DNA from: Cacconaster sp045114175
GTDB taxonomy: Bacteria > Bacteroidota > Bacteroidia > Bacteroidales > UBA932
Assembly (NCBI GenBank): GCA_045114175.1
Contig: JBGUJZ010000018.1
Span: forward strand, 1 to 45,076
DNA: 45,076 nt
Reading direction: 5' to 3'
Shown here: positions 15,807 through 24,245 of the stretch, piece after piece
Layout of the letters: every line of letters starts with the position of its first letter
How positions within the stretch are numbered: position 1 is the first letter of the stretch
The notes under the pieces: generated by a model
Told to the model about the DNA's origin: nothing
The model's database searches: none
The model's input: the letters and a program-made list of their open reading frames with translations, nothing else
Position numbers and translations under genes: made by a program

Positions 15807-16583
15807 TTATTCATTCTTGAACGTTGCCTTTCTTTTCTCCAGAAATGCGGCCATGCCCTCTTTCTGGTCTTCCGTGGTGAAGCATTTTGCAAAGTAGCGG
15901 TTCTCCAGGGCGATGGATTCTTCTGCGGTGAGATCGTAGTTCCCGTTGATGCAAGCCTTGGCGTAGCGCACGGCGATCGGGGCATTCTTCAGGATGGACG
16001 CCAGGAGTGCATCCACGGCACCTTCCAGTTCTTCCGGTTCTACCACGCTGCCTACCAGCCCGATGCGCAGTGCCTCGTCGGCACCGATTACCTTGCCGGT
16101 ATAGATAAGTTCCTTGGCCATCCCCTGCCCGACCAGTTTCGGGAGGCGATAGGTTCCGGAGAAACCGGGGATGATACCCAGACCCACCTCAGGTTGGCCA
16201 AACTTGGCCTTGGCCGAAGCAATGCGAATGTCGCAGGCCATGGCCAGCTCGCAACCGCCACCCAGTGCAAAGCCGTTGACAGCTGCAATTACGGGGAACG
16301 GAAGATCCTCAATCTTCTTGAAGACCGCTGCACCGCGCTGGCCAAAGGCGAGTCCCTCCGCTTCAGAGAGATGCGCCATCTCAGAGATGTCGGCGCCCGC
16401 CACGAAAGATTTGCCCTCGCCCGTAATCACCAGGGCGCGGGTCGTTGCGGGAAGGCTCTCCACCAAGGCATCCAGCTCGGCGAGAATCGTAGAATTCAGC
16501 GCATTGAGCGTAGCCGGAGAGGAGATGGTGACGCGTACCACCCCTTCCGGGCCGTCGGAGACTTTCAGAAAACGATAGTCCAT
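15807..16583 (-). CDS. crt: Enoyl-CoA hydratase (crotonase)
   Basis: A 258-residue crotonase-family protein. The oxyanion-hole and catalytic motifs are intact: GADISEM near residue 63, GFALGGGCELAMACD with Glu112, and GQPEVGLGIIPG with Glu132. The two glutamates are 20 residues apart, as in the well-studied hydratases. It should hydrate crotonyl-CoA to 3-hydroxybutyryl-CoA or the reverse. It lies between atoA and hbd in the minus-strand cluster with gaps of 12 and 21 bases. As with hbd, it is extra to the minimal lysine route. Confidence 0.93.
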   Translation of the reverse strand: MDYRFLKVSDGPEGVVRVTISSPATLNALNSTILAELDALVESLPATTRALVITGEGKSFVAGADISEMAHLSEAEGLAFGQRGAAVFKKIEDLPFPVIAAVNGFALGGGCELAMACDIRIASAKAKFGQPEVGLGIIPGFSGTYRLPKLVGQGMAKELIYTGKVIGADEALRIGLVGSVVEPEELEGAVDALLASILKNAPIAVRYAKACINGNYDLTAEESIALENRYFAKCFTTEDQKEGMAAFLEKRKATFKNE

Positions 16584-16595
16584 TCCGCAGGGCGA

Positions 16596-17255
16596 TTACT
16601 GAGCCATCGGCTTGAGATCCTTGGCAATGATGAGCTTAGCCTCAGTTGCCTCCTGCACCTGTTCAACGGTGAATTCAGGGTTGATCTCCTTAAGAACGAT
16701 ACCTTCCGGCGTGATGTCCATCACACCCATCTCGGTAATGATCATATTGACCTGATGAGCAGCCGTCAGCGGGAGGGTGCACTCCTTCATGATCTTGTGG
16801 CTGCCCTTCTGGGTGTGCTCCATCGCTACGATAACGCGTTTTGCACCCACTACGAGGTCCATGGCGCCGCCCATACCGGGAGTCAGCTTGCCGGGGATCA
16901 TCCAGTTGGCCAGGTTGCCCTTTTCATCTACCTGCATGGCACCCAGGAAAGTGCAGTCCACGTGACCGCCGCGGATAATCAGGAAGGAATCTGCGGAAGA
17001 GCAGGCGTAAGCGCCCGGGTAAGCCGTAATATAGCCACCACCTGCGTTTACGTAATCCTTATCCTCTTTGCCAGGTTCCGGAGCGGGGCCCATGCCCACC
17101 AGACCGTTCTCCGACTGGAGGGTCACTTTCACACCTTTCGGAAGGTAGTTCGGGATAGCGGTCGGGAGACCGATACCAAGGTTCACGATGTCACCGTCCT
17201 TAAGTTCGAGAGCCGCACGGCGTGCGATCGTCTCTCTGATTTGATTCTTATCCAT
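16596..17255 (-). CDS. atoA: Acetoacetate/butyrate CoA-transferase, beta subunit
   Basis: A 219-residue class I CoA-transferase beta subunit (AtoA/ScoB type). The catalytic glutamate is Glu49 in the SENG motif (LQSENGLVGMGP), which forms the glutamyl-CoA thioester in this family. GGGYITAYPGAYACSSADSF and FLGAMQVDEKGNLANWMIPG are conserved blocks. With the alpha subunit it transfers CoA from butyryl-CoA to acetoacetate, releasing butyrate. The alpha gene is not adjacent but 8.2 kb upstream at the head of the cluster, so the pair brackets the kam genes. It follows kamE by 21 bases. Confidence 0.93.
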   Translation of the reverse strand: MDKNQIRETIARRAALELKDGDIVNLGIGLPTAIPNYLPKGVKVTLQSENGLVGMGPAPEPGKEDKDYVNAGGGYITAYPGAYACSSADSFLIIRGGHVDCTFLGAMQVDEKGNLANWMIPGKLTPGMGGAMDLVVGAKRVIVAMEHTQKGSHKIMKECTLPLTAAHQVNMIITEMGVMDITPEGIVLKEINPEFTVEQVQEATEAKLIIAKDLKPMAQ

Positions 17256-17276
17256 AAATGAATGATTTTGATATTG

Positions 17277-18071
17277 TTATTTCTTAGTATTCATTCGTTT
17301 GACAAATTCCTGCGCCACGAAGGAGGCCACGTCGTCCGCATAGGTGCCGGCGCCGAAACCAGCGTCGAAACCCAGCTCCTTTGCCAGCTCGTGCGAGATA
17401 CGGGGACCACCGCAGACCACAATCAGTTTGTCGCGCAGGCCCTCTGCCTCCAGCAGTTCAATCAGTTCGGTCATATTCTTGATATGCACGTCCTTCTGGG
17501 TCACCGTCTGGGAGACCAGCAGCGCATCCGCATGGAGTTCCAGCGCCTTGGCGATAAACTCCTCGTTCGGCACCTGGCTGCCCAGATTGTAGGCCTCGAA
17601 CATGTCGTAACGCTCAATGCCATAGTGGCCGGCATAGCCCTTCATGTTCATGATGGCGTCAATACCCACCGTGTGGGCGTCGGTACCGGTTGAAGCTCCC
17701 ACGACCACCAGCTTGCGGCCGATGTTCTGACGGATGTACTCATCGGTCTCTTTCATCTCCATCACCGACGACTCCACTTTGGGTACGTAGATCGAGGTGA
17801 AGTCCACCGTGTGGATGGTGCTGCCGTAGCAGTTGAAGAAGGTATAGCCCGGCGTCAGTTCGTGGTAATAGACCACCAGCGGGTTGTTGAAACCCATCTC
17901 TTTGAGCAGCTGCTTGGCTGCTTCCACCGCTTCCGGGCCGCACGGAACGGGCAGCGTGAAACTCAGCTGCACCTTTCCGTCGTTCATCGTATCACCGTAA
18001 GGTTTTACTTTGGTCAGGTCCAAGGTCTTGTCGAAATCCTTGGCATCCATTGAATAAAGTCCGCCACTCAT
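17277..18071 (-). CDS. kamE: Lysine 5,6-aminomutase, beta (cobalamin-binding) subunit
   Basis: A 264-residue small subunit of adenosylcobalamin- and PLP-dependent lysine 5,6-aminomutase. The B12 motif DxHxxG is seen as D131-A-H133-T-V-G136, His133 being the lower cobalt ligand. Lys144, eleven residues on in AIMNMKG, matches the lysine that binds PLP in the Clostridium sticklandii enzyme, with identical numbering. A distal GGPRISHELAKELGFDAGFG completes the Rossmann-like cobalamin fold. With KamD it moves the terminal amino group of beta-lysine to give 3,5-diaminohexanoate. It starts three bases after the kamD stop, and atoA follows. Confidence 0.96.
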   Translation of the reverse strand: MSGGLYSMDAKDFDKTLDLTKVKPYGDTMNDGKVQLSFTLPVPCGPEAVEAAKQLLKEMGFNNPLVVYYHELTPGYTFFNCYGSTIHTVDFTSIYVPKVESSVMEMKETDEYIRQNIGRKLVVVGASTGTDAHTVGIDAIMNMKGYAGHYGIERYDMFEAYNLGSQVPNEEFIAKALELHADALLVSQTVTQKDVHIKNMTELIELLEAEGLRDKLIVVCGGPRISHELAKELGFDAGFGAGTYADDVASFVAQEFVKRMNTKK

Positions 18072-18074
18072 CTT

Positions 18075-19631
18075 TTATCTCCTCCCTTTCATCAAGTCAA
18101 TAAACGGATTGAAATAGTTCTCGCCCTTGGCTACCACGCCATCCAAACCCTTGCCGCCGTTCTTCGGACGCTTCACGTCGCCGAACTTGCCTTTCTCCAG
18201 GGCGTTGAAAAGACCTTCGTGGACCAGTTCTTCCAGCAGAGCCACGGCATTGTCGAGCACCAGGGCAGCCCGCTGGCGGATGATGCCACCCTCCTTGAAT
18301 TCCACCTCCTCGCCGATATCGCGCATGTTATTGAAAATGTAACGTGCATTCTCGATGGAGAGGTAGCGGTCGCTCATAAACGGTGTATGGATTGCCTCGG
18401 TAGGCATACCCAGCAGCTGGATACCCTGATGGGTCCAGATGCCGATCATGTTGAAGAGGGCATCCTGGATATGGCCGCGGAAGATGTTGCCGGTCATAAA
18501 TTTGGTCGGCGGCATATACTTCAGCGTGGCCTTGGGGAAAATCTCGCGGGTCATCTGCGCCTGTGCCAGTTCGTAGAGGAAACCGTTGGTCAGCATCGGA
18601 TCCATCTCGAAGGCGTGGCCCAGACCCATCTGCTCTTCGGGCAGGCCGGCCAGCAGGGCCAGTTGCTCGTTGATGATGTCGGAAGCCAGCACTGTGTGGG
18701 CTGCCTCAACGGCATCGGCCGTGGTGAGGTAGTTGTCCTCGCCCGTATTGATAATCACACCGGCAAAGCCGTTGATCACGCGTGAGAAGTATTGGTCAAT
18801 CAGCGTGCGCTGCATGTTGATATCGCGGAAGAGGATGCCGTAGAGGGCATCGTTCAGCATCACATCCAGGCCTTCGAAGGCACCCATGATGGCGATCTCC
18901 GGCATGCAGAGGCCCGAGCAGTAGTTGCAGAGGCGGATATAACGGCCTACCTCCTCGCCCACCTTGTCGAGCGCAGCGCGCATGATGCGGAAGTTCTCCT
19001 GGGTAGCGTAAGTGCCGCCAAATCCCTCTGTCGTAGCGCCGTAAGGCACATAGTCGAGCAGCGACTGACCCGTGGTGCGGATGACCGCAATCACGTCGGC
19101 ACCCTGACGGGCACCCGCTTCGGCCTGCACCACATCTTCGTAGATGTTACCGGTTGCGACAATGATATAGAGGTAAGGTTTCGGACCTTCGCCGAGGGTC
19201 TTGAGGTACTCTTCACGACGTGCGCGGCGACGACGGATCCGTTCAATCGAACCTTTGATGACGGGATCCAGAACAGCTTCTATCTTCTTCCGGTCGGAAA
19301 AACCGATCTTGGTCAGGTCAAGTTTTCCGGCGGCAATGGCCTCCGCAATCTCCTGAGGCGTTTTGCCCGTGGCAACCATCGCGTTGCCCACATAGAACAT
19401 CACGCCCTGCCCCAGCACACCGGCGGCCTTGAGCGAATCCACCACCACGTTGGGCAGCGGAACCTGGTTCTCATCCACACCGTCGATACCCAACAGGCGG
19501 CAGATGGTGCGTTCCACAGCCACGGTCGTGTAGCCGTCTGCGAAAGACTGCACATCTTCTGCAATCGTCCGCGCCAGTTGCCGCGCCCGATCTACCTTGC
19601 TCTGGTCCAGTCCAAGTTTACTTTTATTCAT
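18075..19631 (-). CDS. kamD: Lysine 5,6-aminomutase, alpha (catalytic barrel) subunit
   Basis: A 518-residue large subunit, the normal size for KamD. It forms the TIM barrel that covers the cobalamin and PLP bound by KamE. Recognisable blocks include RQLARTIAEDVQSFADGYT, the VVATGNIYEDVVQAEAGARQGADVIAVIRTTGQSLLDYVPYG strand and the CNYCSGLCMPEIAIMGA region. The ATG overlaps the kamC stop by 8 bases (ATGAATAA), and kamE follows after three bases, implying coupled translation and balanced subunit amounts. Adenosylcobalamin could come from the nearby PduO-type enzyme. Confidence 0.96.
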   Translation of the reverse strand: MNKSKLGLDQSKVDRARQLARTIAEDVQSFADGYTTVAVERTICRLLGIDGVDENQVPLPNVVVDSLKAAGVLGQGVMFYVGNAMVATGKTPQEIAEAIAAGKLDLTKIGFSDRKKIEAVLDPVIKGSIERIRRRRARREEYLKTLGEGPKPYLYIIVATGNIYEDVVQAEAGARQGADVIAVIRTTGQSLLDYVPYGATTEGFGGTYATQENFRIMRAALDKVGEEVGRYIRLCNYCSGLCMPEIAIMGAFEGLDVMLNDALYGILFRDINMQRTLIDQYFSRVINGFAGVIINTGEDNYLTTADAVEAAHTVLASDIINEQLALLAGLPEEQMGLGHAFEMDPMLTNGFLYELAQAQMTREIFPKATLKYMPPTKFMTGNIFRGHIQDALFNMIGIWTHQGIQLLGMPTEAIHTPFMSDRYLSIENARYIFNNMRDIGEEVEFKEGGIIRQRAALVLDNAVALLEELVHEGLFNALEKGKFGDVKRPKNGGKGLDGVVAKGENYFNPFIDLMKGRR

Positions 19632-20937
19632 ATTGTTTTTTCATTATAGTTTCTGCCAAATCAATCCATCGCCCGTCGATACCCAGTTCGCGCGCGATGT
19701 TGAGTGCCTCGTGCGGCACTTCGTGGCTCGCCGTGCGGACGAGCCGATAATCCATTTTCCGTCCCTTCGTGCCCGGAAGCAAACCCTGCACCCGCCAGCA
19801 CTCTCCAGCATGATCTACGGTGTAGTGCGTGGTCAGGATCAGCGCCAGGTTGGACTTGTCCGATAACCGCTGCAAGAGCGCGGTTACCAGGGCAGTTCCC
19901 TCCATCGGGTTGGTCGTGCGGGCCGGTTCATCTACCAGCAGCAAGACACGGCCACCCTCTTCCACCACCGTCAGTGCGCGGTCAATCCGCTGCATTTCGG
20001 CGGCAAAGGAGGAGAGTCCCGTCTTTTCATCCTGTTCATCGCCAATACAGAAGCGAATCTCGTCGAAAGGCGTCATCACCGCCGACTCTACCGGCAGGGC
20101 GAACCCGAACTGATATAGATATTGTAACATGCAGAGCGTCTTGAGGGCCACGGTCTTTCCGCCCATGTTGGCACCGATCACCGTGGCGGGAACCCCGCGC
20201 CGGAAGGAGAAATCCACCGGCTGAAAATCAAGGTTCTTGCTCCGGAGCGCCGCCCGGACACCGGGATGGAACATCCCTTTGATCTCCGTAGAAGTCCCGG
20301 AGGTGGGGAGCACCAGCCCCTCTATGTTCATCTGAATGGCCTGAGCCAGTGCAATATCCAGCTCCGCCAGCTCCTGAAGCACCTGCTGCAGGGAAGCGGC
20401 ATGCGGGCGCAACATATCGCTGAGCATCTTCTTCAGCCGGTCTTCCTCGTTGTCCAGTTCTTCCTGAAGCTGCGCGTCGTCCGGATGCTGTTCCACGGCA
20501 TCGCGCAGCTGGCGCAGTTCCACCGAATAGGAATCGTAGAGGTAGAACGTGCCGATCTTCATGCCGTCCGGATCCAGGATTCCGATGACGGTATCCATAT
20601 CGGTACCCATCGAAAGCGATTCGGCGAGCATGGCCAGGTGCTTGATTTCGAAGAACTCGATTTCATCCAGCACGGCACCGCCGGAAAGCGAGGCAAGGGT
20701 ACCCGAGATATCGCGAAGCCCCTGCAGGCGGAAGCGCATGTCTTCCACCCGACGACGGTCCGTCCTGACCAGATCGAAAAACTTGCGCAGTGAAGCGCCT
20801 GCCTTCTCGATTTGGCTTGGATCAACCATCATCTCCCTGTCCAACAGGACTTTTCTGGCATAGCCGCTTTGCAACTCCAAGGAGTCGAACAGGTAGCGAA
20901 TGCCACACGGGCTGTCAACGATTTCTCTAAACTTCAT
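19624..20937 (-). CDS. kamC: KamC: MutS-like ATPase of the lysine aminomutase cluster
   Basis: A 437-residue protein whose C-terminal half is a MutS-type ATPase: Walker A GANMGGKT at residues 255-262, Walker B RVLLLVDEPAR, and the SSFAAEMQRI segment typical of MutS. The first 250 residues are helical (core/lever-like) and lack the mismatch-recognition domain. A MutS-like protein between kamB and kamD is conserved in lysine-fermenting bacteria such as Fusobacterium. Its role is not established. An energy-dependent helper of the aminomutase, for example cofactor exchange or reactivation, fits the context but is inference. It overlaps kamB by 11 bases and kamD by 8 bases. Confidence 0.85.
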   Translation of the reverse strand: MKFREIVDSPCGIRYLFDSLELQSGYARKVLLDREMMVDPSQIEKAGASLRKFFDLVRTDRRRVEDMRFRLQGLRDISGTLASLSGGAVLDEIEFFEIKHLAMLAESLSMGTDMDTVIGILDPDGMKIGTFYLYDSYSVELRQLRDAVEQHPDDAQLQEELDNEEDRLKKMLSDMLRPHAASLQQVLQELAELDIALAQAIQMNIEGLVLPTSGTSTEIKGMFHPGVRAALRSKNLDFQPVDFSFRRGVPATVIGANMGGKTVALKTLCMLQYLYQFGFALPVESAVMTPFDEIRFCIGDEQDEKTGLSSFAAEMQRIDRALTVVEEGGRVLLLVDEPARTTNPMEGTALVTALLQRLSDKSNLALILTTHYTVDHAGECWRVQGLLPGTKGRKMDYRLVRTASHEVPHEALNIARELGIDGRWIDLAETIMKKQYE

Positions 20938-21877
20938 ATTCGTTTTTCACAATATCATATACGGGCAGACCGATTCGCTGCGAAAGCTCCCGGCAGAGCG
21001 TGTCGGAATCCAGCACGATACCGTTGGGAGCCACCGGATTAACGCAGACTGCCAGCAGTTCACTCTTCATTCGGACCGAAAGCCGTCCGCCGCGTCGCAC
21101 AAAGGCGCGATAGAGCTCCTGCGAGCAGAACACCTTGGTGAAGTCGCCCACTACCAGCTCAATCTCCCCATCACCCAGCGCATTCTTGACCAGCTGCAAC
21201 AACCGGTCCGTGAGCGCGCCTTCCACCTCGATGATCCGGTTCTCCTTCAGCGCCTCGGGATCCAGGGAAGAGAACGAAGAGAGCCGAAGCTCCGGTTCCG
21301 GCCCCAAATAGAGCGGCAGCCGAATCAACTCCACGACAAATGCCGTCTTGTTCACCAGCTCCCGGATGTTCGCCGAATAGGCCGCGCCGGTGGAGAGCAC
21401 CATCGCTTCGCTTACTGCGGGCGATGCCGTGCTCAGGCGGGAGAGCGCACCGTCAATCAGGATCAGGTCTATCCCGAAATCTTTCAATGAACGCATCCAT
21501 CGCTTCAAGGCCGCCGCGCTGGAAGGGCCGCTCAACAGCACTTTCCCTTCCTGCAGGGCTTTGGCCGTCACGACCCTGCCCAGGGCCGTCTCTTCCTCCC
21601 CCACATCGTACAGTTCCGCGAGGGGACGCTTCTGGCGGAAATGACTCTCGCTCGTAGCGAAGTACATCCCCTCCCGAACTGTAATCTCGGGTTTGGCGGT
21701 GCCCGTTACCTGGTCGGTGGTTTCCCCGTCAATCCCGATGGAAGTTACCGCCACATTGAAATAGTCCAGCGGCAACCTCTTGAGAATGTAGTTGAGACAC
21801 TCCGTCTTGCCGGCATTTTTGGCCAGGCCGACGATCGACACGCTGCGGTGCTTGAGTATCTCTCCTACAAACGGCAT
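20927..21877 (-). CDS. kamB: KamB: P-loop protein of the lysine aminomutase cluster, unknown function
   Basis: A 316-residue protein with a Walker A motif at residues 17-25 (GLAKNAGKT), suggesting nucleotide binding. DLILIDGALSR could serve as the Walker B region, and VLLSGPSSAAALKRW is another recognisable block. It has no signal peptide. It is always found, as far as I recall, next to kamC in lysine fermentation clusters, and its biochemical role is unknown. The start ATG shares one base with the kamA stop (TAATG) and its end overlaps kamC by 11 bases, so kamA-kamB-kamC-kamD form a tightly coupled translational unit. Partnership with KamC in maintaining KamDE is a reasonable hypothesis. Confidence 0.82.
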   Translation of the reverse strand: MPFVGEILKHRSVSIVGLAKNAGKTECLNYILKRLPLDYFNVAVTSIGIDGETTDQVTGTAKPEITVREGMYFATSESHFRQKRPLAELYDVGEEETALGRVVTAKALQEGKVLLSGPSSAAALKRWMRSLKDFGIDLILIDGALSRLSTASPAVSEAMVLSTGAAYSANIRELVNKTAFVVELIRLPLYLGPEPELRLSSFSSLDPEALKENRIIEVEGALTDRLLQLVKNALGDGEIELVVGDFTKVFCSQELYRAFVRRGGRLSVRMKSELLAVCVNPVAPNGIVLDSDTLCRELSQRIGLPVYDIVKNEYEV

Positions 21878-23124
21878 TACTTCGCGCGGTGCTTGCTGCG
21901 CTCCTTGCGCTGAAGGACTGCCGGTTCAATAGCCATTCCCTGACCCTCCAGCAGGCCGGCCACGCCTTCGAGCTTCTTGGTGCACTCGGGGCAATGGCAA
22001 TCCTGATGATATTCGGCCGGCTCGGTGTAGGTGGTGATCACGCCCTCAAAGTTGCGGAGGACCACCTTGCCAGGTGCCTGGGAAATCACATACTGGGGCA
22101 TTACAGGCGTCTTTCCGCCACCGCCCGGTGCGTCCACCACGAAGGTGGGAACGGCATAGCCGGAGGTGTGGCCGCGGAGTGCCTCGATAATCTCGATACC
22201 CTTGCTGACCGGGGTGCGGAAGTGCTCCAGACCCATGGAAAGGTCGCACTGGTAGATGTAGTACGGACGTACACGCATCTTCACCAACTCGTGGACCAGC
22301 TTCTTCATTACGTGGACGCAGTCGTTCACGCCGCGCAGCAGCACACTCTGGTTACCCAACGGAATACCTGCATCGGCCAGGCGCGCGCAAGCGGCTGCCG
22401 ACTCTTCGGTCACCTCGTTCGGATGGTTGAAGTGGGTATTGAGCCAGATGGGGTGATACTTCTTGAGCATGTTGCAAAGTTCCGGCGTAATGCGCTGCGG
22501 GCAGACGACCGGGGTGCGGGTTCCGATTCGGATGATTTCCACGTGGGGAATCTCGCGCAGGCGGCGGATAATCTCCTCCAGCCACGCGTCGCTCACCATC
22601 AGGGCGTCACCACCCGAGAGGAGCACGTCACGGACTTCCGGGGTGTTGCGGATATACTCGATGGCCTTCTCGATGCGCTCGCGCGGGCTTTCGTCGTCCT
22701 TTTGTCCGGCAAAACGACGGCGGGTGCAGTGGCGGCAGTACATCGAGCACATGTCGGTGATGAGCAGCAGCACGCGATCCGGATAACGGTGGGTCAGGCC
22801 CGGGGTGGGGCTGTCCTCATCCTCGTGCAGCGGGTCGAGCAGGTCGGCCGCTGCCTGATGGGTCTCGGCTGCCGTAGGGATACACTGGCGGCGAACCGGA
22901 TCGTACGGGTCATTCGGGTCGATGAGCGAGATGTAATACGGAGTGATTGCCATGCGGAGCGTAGAGAGGCACTTTTTCACACCCTCCTCCTCTTCCGGCG
23001 TGAGCTTCACGTATTTCTTCAGCTCATCCAGCGTCTCAATCCGGTGCTTGACCTGCCACTTCCAGTCGTTCCACTGGGCGTCGGTCACCTCCGGAAAGAG
23101 TTCTTTTCTGCGGGAAACGTTCAT
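21877..23124 (-). CDS. kamA: Lysine 2,3-aminomutase
   Basis: A 415-residue radical SAM and PLP enzyme converting L-lysine to L-beta-lysine. All key residues are seen, each one position later than in the Clostridium subterminale enzyme: iron-sulfur cysteines Cys126, Cys130 and Cys133 (CSMYCRHC), substrate-binding Asp294 and Asp331, and PLP lysine Lys338 in APGGGGKTP. The C-terminal zinc motif CHCPEC with Cys269 is also present. The presence of both aspartates supports lysine 2,3-aminomutase over EpmB-type or glutamate 2,3-aminomutase relatives. It follows kdd by 8 bases and couples to kamB. Confidence 0.97.
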   Translation of the reverse strand: MNVSRRKELFPEVTDAQWNDWKWQVKHRIETLDELKKYVKLTPEEEEGVKKCLSTLRMAITPYYISLIDPNDPYDPVRRQCIPTAAETHQAAADLLDPLHEDEDSPTPGLTHRYPDRVLLLITDMCSMYCRHCTRRRFAGQKDDESPRERIEKAIEYIRNTPEVRDVLLSGGDALMVSDAWLEEIIRRLREIPHVEIIRIGTRTPVVCPQRITPELCNMLKKYHPIWLNTHFNHPNEVTEESAAACARLADAGIPLGNQSVLLRGVNDCVHVMKKLVHELVKMRVRPYYIYQCDLSMGLEHFRTPVSKGIEIIEALRGHTSGYAVPTFVVDAPGGGGKTPVMPQYVISQAPGKVVLRNFEGVITTYTEPAEYHQDCHCPECTKKLEGVAGLLEGQGMAIEPAVLQRKERSKHRAK

Positions 23125-23132
23125 GGTTTACC

Positions 23133-24209
23133 TTATGCGTAAAGTTCTTCAAAAATCTTGCGGAGCTTCGGGCTCTCACGGAGTTCCTGCAGCGTGAATT
23201 CTGCATGGCCCTTGGTGTAGCCGTTACCCATGATCATGTTGACGTCAGCGCCGATACCTTCTGCACCGAGGGAAGCCTTGGTGAAGCTGGTAGCCATGGA
23301 GAAGAAGTAAACGATACCGTCATCCTTGGTGCAGAGCACTGCGGTCATCTCCTGATCGGGAACATTGACGCAGTTGATGGTCACGTCTGCCATCTTGCCG
23401 TTCGTCAGTTTTTCAACGAGCTCGTAAACCTGGACGGGGGTCATGCCGGCAGCACTCTCCACGATGTCGCAGAATCCGAGGTCTTTGATGCGCTGGGTGG
23501 ATTTGGGGCTGTTGGCAATACCGATCACCTTACCGGTTACGCCTACGCGTTTCTTAGCTTCATAAGCGCAGAGCATACCGCTCTTACCGCCGGCGCCAAG
23601 GATCACCACGGTCTGGCCATACTGGCAGAGCTTTGCGGTCTGTGCAGGTGCACCGGCCACGTCGAGTGCGCTGAGCGCCAGTTTCTCAGGCATATCATCC
23701 GGAATCTTTGCGTAGATACCGCTTTCAAAGAGGATGGCTTTACCCTTGATGTCAACCTGGTCCACATCGGGACGGATTTCCAGAATCTCGTCGATACGGA
23801 GCGGGGTGAGGCTCAAGCTGACCAGCGTAGCGATGCGGTCGCCTTCCTTAAGGTCGATCTTGACCTTGAGGGCGTCGCCGATCTTTTCTACCTTACCGAG
23901 CAACATACCGCCCGAACCGGTACGACGGTTGCGGTGCTTGCCCTGGAGTTCCACATTGAGGAACATCTCCTTCTTCACCTCTTCCAGGATACGCTCTTCA
24001 CTGGCGCCTTCGCCGGCCTGCTGCTTTGCGTAGTTGTGAATGTCGGTGAACGATGCGGAGTCGATGTTCAGGGTCTGGACGTCTATCAGGATCTCGTTGT
24101 CCCAGATTTCGTCCATGTTGTTGTTCAATTTGTTTGCGGGCTGCGGAAGCACACCTTTGGGTTCAATGACGCGGTGGGTTCCGTACTTGTTTCCGTGTTT
24201 CTGTGCCAT
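23133..24209 (-). CDS. kdd: L-erythro-3,5-diaminohexanoate dehydrogenase
   Basis: A 358-residue NAD(P)-dependent oxidative deaminase converting 3,5-diaminohexanoate to 5-amino-3-oxohexanoate, releasing ammonia and a reduced nicotinamide nucleotide. The N-terminus (KYGTHRVIEPKGVLPQPANKL) is characteristic of Kdd. A dinucleotide-binding fold is present at TVVILGAGGKSGMLCAYEAKK. The protein is related to zinc-type alcohol dehydrogenases in the nucleotide-binding half. It is 36 bases downstream of kce and 8 bases upstream of kamA. Placement among kam, kce and kal genes makes the assignment secure. Confidence 0.95.
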   Translation of the reverse strand: MAQKHGNKYGTHRVIEPKGVLPQPANKLNNNMDEIWDNEILIDVQTLNIDSASFTDIHNYAKQQAGEGASEERILEEVKKEMFLNVELQGKHRNRRTGSGGMLLGKVEKIGDALKVKIDLKEGDRIATLVSLSLTPLRIDEILEIRPDVDQVDIKGKAILFESGIYAKIPDDMPEKLALSALDVAGAPAQTAKLCQYGQTVVILGAGGKSGMLCAYEAKKRVGVTGKVIGIANSPKSTQRIKDLGFCDIVESAAGMTPVQVYELVEKLTNGKMADVTINCVNVPDQEMTAVLCTKDDGIVYFFSMATSFTKASLGAEGIGADVNMIMGNGYTKGHAEFTLQELRESPKLRKIFEELYA

Positions 24210-24245
24210 ATTGTTTTGTTGTATTTCTAGTTAAATTGTTCTTGT

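Noticed and set aside
21889..23142. A 417-codon plus-strand frame opposite kamA
   Set aside because: kamA has all catalytic residues in place; the antisense frame is a shadow.
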